A stretch of 64,000 bases of DNA from Mycolicibacterium mengxianglii (GTDB taxonomy: Bacteria > Actinomycetota > Actinomycetes > Mycobacteriales > Mycobacteriaceae): the NCBI RefSeq assembly GCF_015710575.1, contig NZ_CP065373.1, positions 992,001-1,056,000 on the forward strand, written 5' to 3'. The translations under genes were made by a program, and so were the position numbers. The notes below the pieces were generated by a model. The model saw only the letters and a program-made list of their open reading frames with translations, made no database searches and was not told the origin of the DNA. This document shows positions 36,640 through 45,793 of the stretch, piece by piece (the stretch's first letter is position 1; the number at the start of each line of letters is the position of its first letter).

Positions 36640-37689
36640 ATGCGGCTATCTGTGCTCGATCTCGTCCCTGTCCGCGCCGACCAGACCACCGCCAATGCCC
36701 TGGCCGCCACGGTCCGGCTGGCGCAGACCGCTGACCGGCTGGGTTACACCCGCTACTGGGTGGCGGAGCACCACAACATGCCGGCCGTCGCGGCAACCAG
36801 TCCGCCCGTGGTCCTCGCCTACCTGGCGGGCCAGACGGCCCAGATACGGCTGGGTTCCGGCGGTGTGATGTTGCCCAACCATGCCCCGCTGGCGGTGGCC
36901 GAGCAGTTCGCCCTGCTCGAGGCGGCCGCGCCCGGGCGTATCGATCTCGGCCTCGGCCGGGCTCCTGGCTCAGACCCGGTGACCAGCGTGGCACTGCGAG
37001 GTGCCGCCGGCCGTGACGACTCCGACATCCAGAACTTTCCGCGCTACCTCGACGAGGTGGCGGCCATGATGAGCACCGACGGCGTCCGCGTCGAGTTGCC
37101 CCGGCAGTTGATGCGGCCCGAGTACATCCTCAAGGCCACCCCGGCGGCGGCCAGTGAACCGCGGCTGTGGCTGCTGGGCTCGTCGCTGTACTCAGCGCAT
37201 CTGGCGGCGGCCAAGGGGCTGCCGTATGTGTTCGCCCATCACTTCGCCGATCAGGGTACCGAGGAAGCGCTGGCGGTGTACCGCGAGGAGTTCCAGCCGA
37301 GTGACCTTGCGGCCGAACCGATCACGTTCATGACGGTCAATGCTTCCGTCGCACCCACCCGTGAAGAAGCCGAAGCCCTGCTGTTGCCCCAGCTGGTGAT
37401 GATGGCGACGTTGCGCACCGGGAAGCCCTTGCGGGCACTCGATCTCGTCGAGGACGCGCGGGCGCTGCAGTTCACCGCCCAGGAGAACGCCATCATCGCC
37501 GACGGTCGCGCCCGCGCAGTGGTGGGCGCGCCGGCCGAAGCCGCCGATCAGGTGCGCGAAGTGGCGGAGCACTTCGGCGTCGACGAGGTGATGATCAACC
37601 CCGTGGGGTCGGCGTTCCGCGGTACCGACGCCGCCACCGCGCCGGCCCGGGATACGACCCTGGAACTGCTTGCCAAGGAACTCTTCTAG
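36640..37689 (+). CDS. LLM-class flavin-dependent oxidoreductase
   Basis: A 349-residue luciferase-like monooxygenase of the MsnO8-like group, using FMN or F420. The conserved N-terminus LSVLDLVPVR, YWVAEHHNMP, LGSGGVMLPNHAPLAVAEQF and GRIDLGLGRAPG are all visible. The ATG at 36640 is chosen because it gives the family N-terminus and follows AAGGA; an in-frame ATG 10 codons earlier is less likely. Its stop overlaps the convergent nitroreductase stop by 4 bp. Substrate unknown. Confidence 0.9.
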   Translation: MRLSVLDLVPVRADQTTANALAATVRLAQTADRLGYTRYWVAEHHNMPAVAATSPPVVLAYLAGQTAQIRLGSGGVMLPNHAPLAVAEQFALLEAAAPGRIDLGLGRAPGSDPVTSVALRGAAGRDDSDIQNFPRYLDEVAAMMSTDGVRVELPRQLMRPEYILKATPAAASEPRLWLLGSSLYSAHLAAAKGLPYVFAHHFADQGTEEALAVYREEFQPSDLAAEPITFMTVNASVAPTREEAEALLLPQLVMMATLRTGKPLRALDLVEDARALQFTAQENAIIADGRARAVVGAPAEAADQVREVAEHFGVDEVMINPVGSAFRGTDAATAPARDTTLELLAKELF

Positions 37690-38132
37690 CGCGGTGTCAA
37701 AGCGATGATCGCGATCGGCCGGTCAGTGCGCTGCTGATAGTCGGTGTAGCGGTCGGAGTTGTTCTTGTTCACGACCTGCCACAGCCGCGCGTAGTCCGGT
37801 GAATCCGGCAGGAGGATCTCCGCCCGCACGGCGAGTCGCTCTGGGCCCACGTTGATTTCGACATCGGGGTGGGCCTTGAGATTGTGGTACCAGGCGGGGT
37901 AGCGGTTGGCGCCGCCATTGGAGGCGACGATCAGGTAGCGCTCGCCGTCGCGGGCGTAGGTCAGCGTGTTGATCCGCGGTCGGCCGGTCTTGGCGCCGAC
38001 GGAATGCAACAGCAGGCTGGGTGGCATGCCGGGAAGGACGTGCCCGATCCGGCCGCCGGACTTTTGGTAGATGAAGTCGTGCAGCCGCAGTAGCCGCAGG
38101 CCCAGCTTCGCCAGAGGCGATGGTTCGCTCAT
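37686..38132 (-). CDS. Deazaflavin (F420)-dependent nitroreductase-family protein (Rv1261c-like)
   Basis: A 148-residue split-barrel protein of the Ddn family that uses reduced F420 to reduce quinones or nitro compounds. Typical blocks are visible: LLLHSVGAKTGRPRINTLTY, YLIVASNGGANRYPAWYHNL, ADPDVEINVG-like HPDVEINVG, and the C-terminal QQRTDRPIAIIAL. The tail differs from Ddn itself, so it is probably not an activator paralogue of that enzyme. It matches Rv1261c in regional order and lies just downstream of the large regulator gene. Confidence 0.88.
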   Translation of the reverse strand: MSEPSPLAKLGLRLLRLHDFIYQKSGGRIGHVLPGMPPSLLLHSVGAKTGRPRINTLTYARDGERYLIVASNGGANRYPAWYHNLKAHPDVEINVGPERLAVRAEILLPDSPDYARLWQVVNKNNSDRYTDYQQRTDRPIAIIALTPR

Positions 38133-38145
38133 AGCACCCAGTGTG

Positions 38146-39894
38146 TCAGCCGAGGCCGCCGATCCGCGCCACAGTCAACGCCGAGGTCAGTCGGAGCAGG
38201 TCGCGGGGCCGGGCCAGTCGTAGGTCGGTCAACCCTTCGAGTCGGCGGATCCGCTGCGCCACGGTATTGGGGTGCAGATGCAGCGCGTGGGCGGCAGCCT
38301 GCCGGTCCAGGTCGTGGTCGAGCAGCACCCGCACGGTGCGCAGCAGCGCGGTGTCGTGCCGGCGGTCGTAGTCCAGGGCGGCGCCCAGGGTCGCGCGGGC
38401 GAACTCGCGCAGCGTGGCGGGGTCGTCGAGTTGCAACAGCAGATGATCGATCGCCACCTCGCGCAGGTCTATCACGCCCCGGGCGGAACCGGCACCGAGG
38501 TCGAGGGCGCCCCGGAGGGTGCGGTAGAGCGATGCCAATCGCGGCGGTGCTTCGGCTGCCGTCACGACGGCGAATGCGTGTGACACCGCACCGCTGGCCA
38601 CGAGTGCGCCGTTGAGTTGCGCCGCGAAGACGGCGACATCGCCGGCGACCTTGGGCCACACCAGGACCAGGTCTCCGCGATAGCTGGCGGCCAACGGACG
38701 GGGTGAGACGCGAGCCACCAGGCGGTCGGTGGCGGCCAGTAACCGGTCCGAGCGGCCGGTGGGGAAATCCTTGTCGCTGAGCTCATCACAGCGCACGGCG
38801 ACCAGGTGCTGGTCGCCGGAAAGATCCCAACCCAGGCGCCGCGCCCGGTCCAGGAGTGCCTCGATGTCGGCGTCGTCGGTGCTCAGCAGATCCGCGACCA
38901 GTGAACCCCGCAGCCGCTGTTCGACTTCGGCGGCGGTGCGTGCGCGCAGCAGCTCGAGAGCCGTCACCACCGCCGCATGCTCGGTGGCACGCACATCGAG
39001 TCGCGACAGCTGTCCGTATGGAGCGTCGATGCATATGCGCGCCACCACTTTTCCGTCGAGCAGCACACCCGCGACGGTGGTGCCGTCCGGGTCGGCGATG
39101 ACGCTGCCAGTGCTCAGATCAGCGTCGGAGACCGCACTGGTCGGGACGTTCCCGGTGCCGGCCAGCAGCTCTCCGTAGGCGTCTTCGATGCGGACCTGCC
39201 GGCCGAGCAGTTCGGCCAACGCCGCAGCGACGCCGGCGACGCCTTCCCCGCGCAGCGCCGTTGCGGTCAGCAGCGCGTGCACTTCTTCGGCGCGGCGCAA
39301 CTCACGGATCGTGTCCTGCTCACTGGCCCGCAGCTGCGCCGTTCTGAGGGCGATGGCCACCTGGGTGGCCATCGCATTCACCAGACTGATCTCGGCGTGG
39401 TCGAAGCGGTGCGCAGTGGCGTGATATCCGTTGAGTGCCCCGACGATTCGGCCGTTGCGGCGCAACGGCACTGATATCAGGGCCCGGTAGCCCTGTTCGT
39501 GGGCGACGCCGCCCCAGGGTCCGATGCCGGGGGAACGTTCGATGTCTTCCAGTGCGACGACTTCACCGGTCCGATACGCGACGCTGGTGGGTGCCTCTTC
39601 GGCGCCGTGGACATCGAGCAGGATGGGCCGGTCGGCGTTGACCTGGGCGACGTAGTCCGCGGACAGCCCATGTGAACCGACGATGGTCAGCGCGTGCCCA
39701 CTCTGGTCCGGGAGGAAGACCGCGCAGAAGTCGTAGCCGAGCAGGGTGCAGGCGGTGCGGGCCACCCGGTTCAGCAGGTCGGTGACGGGCTCGTCCCCGC
39801 CGACGGCCTCGCCGATGCCGGCCAGCGCGTCGAGCCAGCTTTCCAGCAGCGCGTCCGGCCGGCGATGTGTCTCTGGTGACATAGGAATCAGCAT
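38146..39894 (-). CDS. GAF-domain / PucR-type transcriptional regulator
   Basis: About 582 residues. The N-terminal ~190 residues are a GAF sensor (VARTACTLLGYDFCAVFLPD; ALISVPLRRNGRIVGALNGY). A central CdaR/GGDEF-like region follows. The C-terminal PucR helix-turn-helix contains VRVLLDHDLDRQAAAHALHL and HPNTVAQRIRRLE. Such regulators usually activate adjacent catabolic operons on binding an effector. It is divergent from the NitT/TauT-type importer operon, which it probably controls. The start is uncertain: ATG 39894 or ATG 39882, neither with a ribosome site. A palindrome lies 3 bp upstream. Confidence 0.85.
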   Translation of the reverse strand: MLIPMSPETHRRPDALLESWLDALAGIGEAVGGDEPVTDLLNRVARTACTLLGYDFCAVFLPDQSGHALTIVGSHGLSADYVAQVNADRPILLDVHGAEEAPTSVAYRTGEVVALEDIERSPGIGPWGGVAHEQGYRALISVPLRRNGRIVGALNGYHATAHRFDHAEISLVNAMATQVAIALRTAQLRASEQDTIRELRRAEEVHALLTATALRGEGVAGVAAALAELLGRQVRIEDAYGELLAGTGNVPTSAVSDADLSTGSVIADPDGTTVAGVLLDGKVVARICIDAPYGQLSRLDVRATEHAAVVTALELLRARTAAEVEQRLRGSLVADLLSTDDADIEALLDRARRLGWDLSGDQHLVAVRCDELSDKDFPTGRSDRLLAATDRLVARVSPRPLAASYRGDLVLVWPKVAGDVAVFAAQLNGALVASGAVSHAFAVVTAAEAPPRLASLYRTLRGALDLGAGSARGVIDLREVAIDHLLLQLDDPATLREFARATLGAALDYDRRHDTALLRTVRVLLDHDLDRQAAAHALHLHPNTVAQRIRRLEGLTDLRLARPRDLLRLTSALTVARIGGLG

Positions 39895-39897
39895 AAG

Positions 39898-39968
39898 TGT
39901 GTTCTCACAAACATTGTCTAAGGTGTTCCGGATCACGCATCGTGGTCCGAGGCGGTGACAGCCGTCAC
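39898..39968. promoter_or_regulatory. Three dyads in the regulator/importer divergent promoter
   Basis: TGTG-TTCT-CACA (39898-39909), CGGATCACG-CAT-CGTGGTCCG (39929-39949, one mismatch) and GTGAC-AGCC-GTCAC (39955-39968) lie in about 70 bp between the two divergent starts (39894 and 40004). They are candidate binding sites for the adjacent PucR-type regulator or a global regulator. Confidence 0.5.
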
Positions 39969-40003
39969 ATGGCAGGCATTCAGCCTCAACAAAAGGAGTG
40001 CCC

Positions 40004-41080
40004 GTGCGCAGGCACACACCGACCGGCATACGCCGCGCAGTCACCACGGCGGTGGCGCTGACCGCAACCGCGGTGACGGTCTTCACGTCCGGTTGCGCGG
40101 CGGGTCTCGGCGGACCGCCATCTTCGCGGGAAGCCCGCGAGGGAGAAATCCGCTTCACCTTCGCTCCGGACCCGATCTGGGATCACATGCACGACACCGG
40201 CCTGGTCGAGGAGTGGGAGGACCAGACCGGCTACCGCATCGAGACCAGCGCCACCTGGGATGAGTTCGGTCTCTTCGCCGGGGGACACGCCGACATCATC
40301 TCCACCGCCTCCTTCGAAGTTCCGTATCTCGAAGAGCAGACCCAACGCGAAACCGTGATCATCGGCCGCTACAACGCCGAACGAAGCCGCATCATGGTCC
40401 GCGCCGATGATCCCGCCCAGTCCCTCGAGGACCTGCGAGGCAAAAGAATGGGCGTCTTCACCACGGTGTCCGGCACGCTCGTCTGGAGCGCCCTGGTCAA
40501 ACAGATGCACGATATGAACCTCGTCGATTCCGACGGTACCGACGGCGACTTCCAAGTGGTCGTCGCCGACATCCAGAATCTGTCGAACCTGTTGGCGCGC
40601 GGCGAAATCGACGCCTGCATCTGTTACCCCGACTTGTCCGCCCGCGAACTACGCGACGGCTCGGTGCGCGCCTTGTACGACGGCAAATCCTCGGCGGATC
40701 TGTTCGCCGAACTCAACGCCCCCGGCCACGACGGCCCGATGGGCAACGTCTTCGTGGCGCGCAAGGACTGGGTGGAGGAGCATCCCGACGAAGTGTCGGC
40801 CTTCCTGGACCTGTGGGACCGCGGTCTCGCAGAGTGGCAGGAGCACCGCGACGAGATGATCGAACTCTATCCGCAGCACTTCGCAGTCTCGACGCCCGAA
40901 GACATCGAGTTCATGAAACAGTATGTGGCCGAGCACGACTGGGTTGTCGACGAAGTTCGTTTCGATCAGCAGTGGGCCGACGACGAAAGCTCGATCTTCG
41001 ATCTGATGCGCAGCACCGGGATCATCGGCGACGACATCCCGGATCCGCAGTTCCTGCCGACCGAAGGAGTCCACCAGTGA
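40004..41080 (+). CDS. NitT/TauT-type ABC transporter solute-binding lipoprotein
   Basis: A 358-residue exported lipoprotein with a Tat/Sec-like basic n-region RRHTPTGIRR and lipobox TSGC. The mature part is an NMT1/TauA-type binding protein (GRYNAERSRIMVRADDPAQS; LRGKRMGVF; VFVARKDWVEEHPDEV). Relatives bind small organic acids, sulfonates, nitrate or pyrimidine precursors. The GTG at 40004 is chosen because AAAAGGAG (39991-39998) sits 5 nt upstream; the GTG at 39998 overlaps that site. It leads an operon of tightly spaced genes. Confidence 0.85.
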   Translation: MRRHTPTGIRRAVTTAVALTATAVTVFTSGCAAGLGGPPSSREAREGEIRFTFAPDPIWDHMHDTGLVEEWEDQTGYRIETSATWDEFGLFAGGHADIISTASFEVPYLEEQTQRETVIIGRYNAERSRIMVRADDPAQSLEDLRGKRMGVFTTVSGTLVWSALVKQMHDMNLVDSDGTDGDFQVVVADIQNLSNLLARGEIDACICYPDLSARELRDGSVRALYDGKSSADLFAELNAPGHDGPMGNVFVARKDWVEEHPDEVSAFLDLWDRGLAEWQEHRDEMIELYPQHFAVSTPEDIEFMKQYVAEHDWVVDEVRFDQQWADDESSIFDLMRSTGIIGDDIPDPQFLPTEGVHQ

Positions 41081-41913
41081 CCCAGACGATCGCTCCACCC
41101 AAAGGGGAATCGGAGCAGGGCGATTCGACCTCCCGTCGCGGGCGGTCAGCAGGCCAACCGCGTGGGCCGCGGCGGTGGTTGGTCTCCGGCATCGCGTTGA
41201 TCCTGGCGGTCGCTGCCTGGGCAGCCGCCGCAGCCTGGGTCGACGACCCGATCGTGCCCAAGCCCTACGACGTCTTCGAGCGGGTCATCGCCATCACCGT
41301 CTCCGGTGAGGCGTTCACCAACTTCGCGTCGAGCATCACCAAGATCGTCACCGGGTTCCTGATCGCCATGGTCGGCGGCCTGCTCATCGGATTCGTCATG
41401 GGCCGAAGCAAATTCATGACGTCGTACTTCTCACTACCGCTGTTCGTGCTGGGCAACATGCCGGGTCTGACCTACGCGGTGTTCGGCTTGTTGATCTTCG
41501 GCGTCGGGGCCGGTGGCCCGGTCGTCGTCTCCGCGCTGGTGGCTCTACCGTTCATCGCCATGAACGTCGCCGAGGGCGTGCGTTCGGTCGACGGGAACCT
41601 GCTGGCGATGTGTCACGCGTTCGGGCGCAACCGCCGTGACGTCCTGCGCCACCTGTACCTGCCGGCGTTGGCCACCTTTGTCTTCGCCGGGGTGCGTTAC
41701 GGCTTCGCGATGGCGTGGAAGGTCGAGGCGCTGACCGAGGTATTCGGCGCCAGCGATGGCGTCGGCTTCATGATCCGGAAGTCCTACCAGGAGTTCCAGG
41801 TCGCGGACATGCTCGCGTGGACAACACTTTTCATCATCGCCATGATCCTCATCGAGCGTGGCCTCGCCTACACCGAAACGCGCTTCTTCGCATGGCGGAA
41901 GGATCTCGCATGA
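41077..41913 (+). CDS. NitT/TauT-type ABC transporter permease (first)
   Basis: A 278-residue SsuC/TauC-type permease. A ~40-residue polar N-terminus precedes the first segment (WLVSGIALILAVAAWAAAAA). Family blocks include FASSITKIVTGFLIAMVGG, GNMPGLTYAVFGLLIFG and the EAA-like SVDGNLLAMCHAFGRNRRDV. The GTG overlaps the binding-protein stop (GTGA) and GAAGGAG lies 7 nt upstream. The stop overlaps the next start. Confidence 0.88.
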   Translation: MTQTIAPPKGESEQGDSTSRRGRSAGQPRGPRRWLVSGIALILAVAAWAAAAAWVDDPIVPKPYDVFERVIAITVSGEAFTNFASSITKIVTGFLIAMVGGLLIGFVMGRSKFMTSYFSLPLFVLGNMPGLTYAVFGLLIFGVGAGGPVVVSALVALPFIAMNVAEGVRSVDGNLLAMCHAFGRNRRDVLRHLYLPALATFVFAGVRYGFAMAWKVEALTEVFGASDGVGFMIRKSYQEFQVADMLAWTTLFIIAMILIERGLAYTETRFFAWRKDLA

Positions 41914-42704
41914 CCTCCACGATCATCCCCAAGGTGCCGTCCTGGCAACGCCACCTGAAAACCCAAGGGTCCTCGGCCATCGCCGTCATCGCAGCGCTGC
42001 TGAGCATCCTGGCGGTGTGGCAGATCGCCGTCGTCCTGGGCAACCGGGTGCCTTCACCGGCCCAGACGGTCGATCGCCTGATCTCCGAGGCGGCGATCGG
42101 TGAACTGTGGCACAACTTGGCAATCAGCATGAACCGCTTCGCTCTCGGGCTGGTGTTGGCGCTGGTGGTGGGCGCGGTGATCGGCGTGCTGATGGGCATG
42201 TCGAAGCTGGCTGATCTGGCGTTCTCGGATCTCAACGCCGCGGCACTGGCGATTCCCGCGGTGATCTGGGCGCTGCTGACAACCATGTGGTTCGGCTTCG
42301 GCTGGCTCACCCCGGTGGTGACGGTGTTCCTGTCCGGACTCCCGTTTGTCATCGTCAACATCGCCAAGGCCACCCGTGCGGTACCCGCGGATCTGGTGCT
42401 GATGGCACGGTCCTTCGGGGTGCCGCGAGCGAAGATCCTGCGGCACATCGTGGCGCCCGCCGTCGCCGGTTCCACGGTCGCGGCCGTCCGGTTCGCGATC
42501 ATGAGCGCCTGGAACGGACTGCTGCTGGCGGAGTGGTTCGGTTCCACTTCGGGCGTCGGTTGGCGGTCCCGCTACTGGTATGACGCCAACCAACTCGATG
42601 GCTTCTTCGCCTGGGTGCTGGTCTTCATCCTGCTTCTCGTCGTCGCCGACCTCCTGATCCTCGGCCCGATCGAGCGTTATACGACCCGCTGGCGCTCGGC
42701 CTGA
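41910..42704 (+). CDS. NitT/TauT-type ABC transporter permease (second)
   Basis: A 264-residue permease homologous to its upstream neighbour, so the importer uses a heterodimeric channel. Visible blocks are AIAVIAALLSILAVWQIAVV, WHNLAISMNRFALGLVLALV and VPADLVLMARSFGVPRAKIL (EAA-like), and AVRFAIMSAWNGLLLAEWFG. The ATG overlaps the preceding stop (ATGA), with GGAAGGA upstream. Two non-identical permeases are less usual for TauC-type systems, which are often homodimers. Confidence 0.88.
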   Translation: MTSTIIPKVPSWQRHLKTQGSSAIAVIAALLSILAVWQIAVVLGNRVPSPAQTVDRLISEAAIGELWHNLAISMNRFALGLVLALVVGAVIGVLMGMSKLADLAFSDLNAAALAIPAVIWALLTTMWFGFGWLTPVVTVFLSGLPFVIVNIAKATRAVPADLVLMARSFGVPRAKILRHIVAPAVAGSTVAAVRFAIMSAWNGLLLAEWFGSTSGVGWRSRYWYDANQLDGFFAWVLVFILLLVVADLLILGPIERYTTRWRSA

Positions 42705-42734
42705 CCCCCTTAGCAACGAGAGTGAGATAAACCC

Positions 42735-43484
42735 ATGGGCTCCATTGAAATTCGCGAACTGGTCAAGGACTTCCACGACCGCCGCGGCAACCCCACCCGG
42801 ATCATCGACGGGATCGACCTGACGATCTCGGGCGAGACCTTCGTCTCCGTGGTCGGCCCGTCGGGCAGCGGCAAGACGACGCTGCTCAACATCGTTTCCG
42901 GCATCGAACCCCACACCTCGGGCACGGTGAATCTGCGTTCTGAGGGGCAGGATGCCCGCGTCGGGTATGTGTTCCAGGACGCTCGCCTGCTGCCGTGGCG
43001 CACCGTGATCGACAACCTCGGCTTCGTGCAACACGAGCGGGCCGGCTGGGAGGAGCGCGCGCGGCACTACCTCGATCTGGTGGGCCTGAGCCACTGCGCC
43101 GACCGTTATCCGGCCCAGCTCTCCGGTGGGCAGCAACAGCGCATCGGCATCGCACGGGCGTTTGCCGTCGAACCCGATGTGCTGCTGATGGACGAGCCCT
43201 TCTCGCACCTCGACGCCATGACCTCGCGGACCTTGCGGGAACACCTGGAACGGCTGTGGCTCGAGTCGCGCCGCACCGTCATGTTCGTCACCCATGACGT
43301 CATCGAGGCCGTCCAACTCTCCGACCGCATCGTGGTCCTCGAACCAGGCGGCCGGATCCACGAGATCATCGACGTCGACCTGCCACGCCCCCGCAAGGCC
43401 TCCGATCCGGCAGTCGCGTTGCTGCAGGCGCAAGTGCTGGCCCGGTTCGAAGCGCTCGAAGCACGGCAGGGGGCGGCCGTATGA
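42735..43484 (+). CDS. NitT/TauT-type ABC transporter ATPase
   Basis: A 249-residue SsuB/TauB-type ATPase. Walker A is GPSGSGKTT at about residues 40-48, the Q loop is YVFQDARLLPWRTV (family-typical), the signature is LSGGQQQRI, Walker B is VLLMDEP and the switch is MFVTHDVIEA. It starts 30 bp after the permease and overlaps the amidohydrolase start by 4 bp, placing import and catabolism in one transcript. Confidence 0.93.
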   Translation: MGSIEIRELVKDFHDRRGNPTRIIDGIDLTISGETFVSVVGPSGSGKTTLLNIVSGIEPHTSGTVNLRSEGQDARVGYVFQDARLLPWRTVIDNLGFVQHERAGWEERARHYLDLVGLSHCADRYPAQLSGGQQQRIGIARAFAVEPDVLLMDEPFSHLDAMTSRTLREHLERLWLESRRTVMFVTHDVIEAVQLSDRIVVLEPGGRIHEIIDVDLPRPRKASDPAVALLQAQVLARFEALEARQGAAV

Positions 43485-44473
43485 CCACCAGGCTGCGCCC
43501 CGGCCCGATCGACGTCCACGCGCACTGGCTGCCCGAAGAACTCTTCGGGTTGCCACCGGGATCGCCGTTGCCGCCGCTGCACGGTCGTGACGGCCAGCTG
43601 CATCTCGGTGAGCTGCCGCTGTCCATCGAGACCGACGCCATGACCGACTCCGAGCGGGTGCTCGCCGACACCGATGCCGCCGGGCTCGGCTCGCGGGTGA
43701 TCTCGGCCCCACCCTTTGCCTTTCCCGTGGTGAACGACCCCGGCGTCGACGGATACGTCAGCGAGTTCAACGAAGCGCTGACCAAGGTGTGCCAGGACAG
43801 TGACGGCCGGTTGTTGGGGCTGGGCCTGGTGTCGTTGCACGACGCGGATGTCGCGCGGAAACAGATGGACGCGCTGAGCTCGACCGAGGTGGTGCGTGGT
43901 ATCGCGGTACCGCCGCTACTGGGATCGGGGTCATTCGACATCGAGCCGATGCGCGACATCCTTCGGGTGGCCGTCGAGTGCGACATGGCTGTCCTGGTGC
44001 ATCCGATGCAGCTACCGCGACCGGAGTGGTCGTCCTACTACCTGGCCAACCTGGTCGGAAATCCGGTCGAAACCGCCACCGCGGCAGCCTCATTGGTTCT
44101 AGGAGGGGTGCTTGAAGAACTGCCCGGCCTGCGGATCGTGCTACTGCACGGAGGCGGTTGCGCCCCGGCGCTGGTCGGCCGCTGGCAACACGGGTGGGAA
44201 CAACGCGCCGACGTGCGCAGCGCGGGGACACGTTCACCGCGGGAGGGTTTCGCCGACCTCTGGTTTGACACGTTGACCCATGACGGACCTGCGCTGGAAT
44301 TGCTGCAGGCACACGCCGGCCCCGGTCGCCTCATGTGCGGCAGCGACTACCCATTCGACATGGGAGTGGCTCTGCCACTGGATCTTCCCCGCAGCGTTGG
44401 TATCGACATCGATGTCCTGGAAGCCAACGCGCGACGATTCCTTGATCTCGGAGAAAGAGATACTGATGTCTGA
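43481..44473 (+). CDS. Metal-dependent amidohydrolase/decarboxylase, ACMSD-like (amidohydrolase-2)
   Basis: A 330-residue TIM-barrel enzyme. The metal-binding HxH is in IDVHAHWLP (His about 13 and 15), a third His is in AVLVHPMQLP, the next in VLLHGGGCAP, and the catalytic Asp is in CGSDYPFDMG. This matches the ACMSD / gamma-resorcylate decarboxylase group, which removes CO2 from aromatic or related acids; some relatives are hydrolases. The ATG overlaps the ATPase stop, and its end overlaps the monooxygenase start by 8 bp. The substrate is probably what the importer brings in (inference). Confidence 0.87.
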   Translation: MTTRLRPGPIDVHAHWLPEELFGLPPGSPLPPLHGRDGQLHLGELPLSIETDAMTDSERVLADTDAAGLGSRVISAPPFAFPVVNDPGVDGYVSEFNEALTKVCQDSDGRLLGLGLVSLHDADVARKQMDALSSTEVVRGIAVPPLLGSGSFDIEPMRDILRVAVECDMAVLVHPMQLPRPEWSSYYLANLVGNPVETATAAASLVLGGVLEELPGLRIVLLHGGGCAPALVGRWQHGWEQRADVRSAGTRSPREGFADLWFDTLTHDGPALELLQAHAGPGRLMCGSDYPFDMGVALPLDLPRSVGIDIDVLEANARRFLDLGERDTDV

Positions 44474-45704
44474 GAGCACTGCGGTAATCAACGCCCGCCA
44501 CGACTGGTCAGGGCAGCGGGCCATCATCATCGGCGGCTCGATCGGAGGATTGACGGCGGCGCTGCTGTTACGCCGGTTGGGTTTCGACGTGGACGTCTAC
44601 GAGCGCACCCCCACGAGCCTCGACGGCCGCGGCGGCGGGATCGTGCTGCAACCGGACAGCCTCCGCTGGTTCCGCGAATGCAGTACCCAGCATCCCGAAC
44701 AGGTCAGCACCTCAACGGATTACGTCCAGTACATCGGTTCCGACAATGAAGTCCTGCACCGCGACCACCTGCCGTACCGGTACACCTCGTGGGGCACTTT
44801 CTACCGTGCGCTGTTGGCGGATTTCGGTAGCGAGCACTATCACCTCGGTGAGTACGCGGCCGGCTTCGACGAGTTCTCCTCCGGAACCGAGGAGAGCGCG
44901 GGCGTGGAGGTGCGCTTCGCCTCGGGGCTGCGGGAACGTGCGGAGTTGGTGGTGTTCGCCGACGGCATCACCTCGCCGAGCCGGCGCAGAATCTCACCGG
45001 AGTCCGAACTCCAGTACTCCGGGTACGTGGGCTGGCGCGGCACGGTGCCCGAACGTGATGTCTCCCCGCAGACTTTCGAGTTGCTGCACGACGCCATCAC
45101 CTTCAGCGTCGGCCCGCACACTCACATCAACGTCTACCCCATCCCGTCCACGGACGGCGGGCTGGCGGTGGGGGAGCGGCTGCTGAACTACGTCTGGTAC
45201 CGCAACGTGGCCGAGGGACATGAGCTCGACGAGCTGATGACCGACAAGCGCGGCTTCGCTGCCAAGGTGTCGCTGCATCCCGGGGCGGTGCAGGACAGGT
45301 TCATCGACAAGATGCGCACCGCGGCAATCGAACTGCTTGCCCCTGCGGCAGCCGAGGTGGTTGTACGCACCGAAGAGCCCTATCTGCAGGCGGTTTACGA
45401 CGCCGGCACCAGCCGGATGGCCCTGGGCCGGGTGGCGCTCATCGGTGACGGCGCCAGCGCGGCCCGCCCGCACGCTGCCGCGGGTACCGCCAAGGCTGCG
45501 GCCAATGCGTGGGCACTGTTCGACGCGTTGGCCGAATCCACCGACATCTCCGACGCGCTTGCCAAGTGGGAGCCCGGGCAGCTGGAGCTGGGGCAGCGGT
45601 TGCTGCACCGGGTCAAGGCGATGGGAACGCGTTCACAGTTCGATTGCACCTGGACCCCGGGTGATCCCGACCTACGCTTCGGCCTCTACGCGCCGGGCCG
45701 CTGA
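44466..45704 (+). CDS. FAD-dependent aromatic hydroxylase (dihydroxypyridine-hydroxylase-like)
   Basis: A 412-residue group A flavoprotein monooxygenase. The dinucleotide-binding IIGGSIGGLTAALLLRRLG at about residues 20-38 is followed by the YERTPTSLDGRGGGI stretch, seen in 2,6-dihydroxypyridine hydroxylase-type enzymes. The second FAD motif is LIGDGASAARPHAAAGTAKA (usually GD...P). Such enzymes insert one oxygen into an activated, often hydroxylated ring. The ATG at 44466 overlaps the amidohydrolase end and follows GGAGAAAGAG. Decarboxylation then hydroxylation of one ring is a natural order (inference). Confidence 0.87.
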   Translation: MSESTAVINARHDWSGQRAIIIGGSIGGLTAALLLRRLGFDVDVYERTPTSLDGRGGGIVLQPDSLRWFRECSTQHPEQVSTSTDYVQYIGSDNEVLHRDHLPYRYTSWGTFYRALLADFGSEHYHLGEYAAGFDEFSSGTEESAGVEVRFASGLRERAELVVFADGITSPSRRRISPESELQYSGYVGWRGTVPERDVSPQTFELLHDAITFSVGPHTHINVYPIPSTDGGLAVGERLLNYVWYRNVAEGHELDELMTDKRGFAAKVSLHPGAVQDRFIDKMRTAAIELLAPAAAEVVVRTEEPYLQAVYDAGTSRMALGRVALIGDGASAARPHAAAGTAKAAANAWALFDALAESTDISDALAKWEPGQLELGQRLLHRVKAMGTRSQFDCTWTPGDPDLRFGLYAPGR

Positions 45705-45723
45705 CCGGTCGACCCCCCCACGG

Positions 45724-45772
45724 GATTTCGGCGCGATTTCGACCGCTCAGCGGTCGAAATCGCGCCGAAATC
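45724..45772. repeat. Perfect 49-nt palindrome between hydroxylase and cupin genes
   Basis: The 24-nt arms at 45724-45747 and 45749-45772 are exact reverse complements around one central base (C45748). The arm begins GATTTCGGCGCGATTTCGAC and itself contains GATTTCG twice. It starts 19 bp after the hydroxylase stop and ends 21 bp before the cupin ATG. It can form a very stable hairpin and may act as a terminator, attenuator or RNA-processing signal. Confidence 0.9.
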
Positions 45773-45793
45773 ACCACAAAAAGGAGAGAGACG

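Noticed and set aside
42054..43712. A 552-codon open frame opposite the NitT/TauT ATPase and amidohydrolase
   Set aside because: Antisense shadow; the sense genes have complete motifs and 4-bp overlaps.
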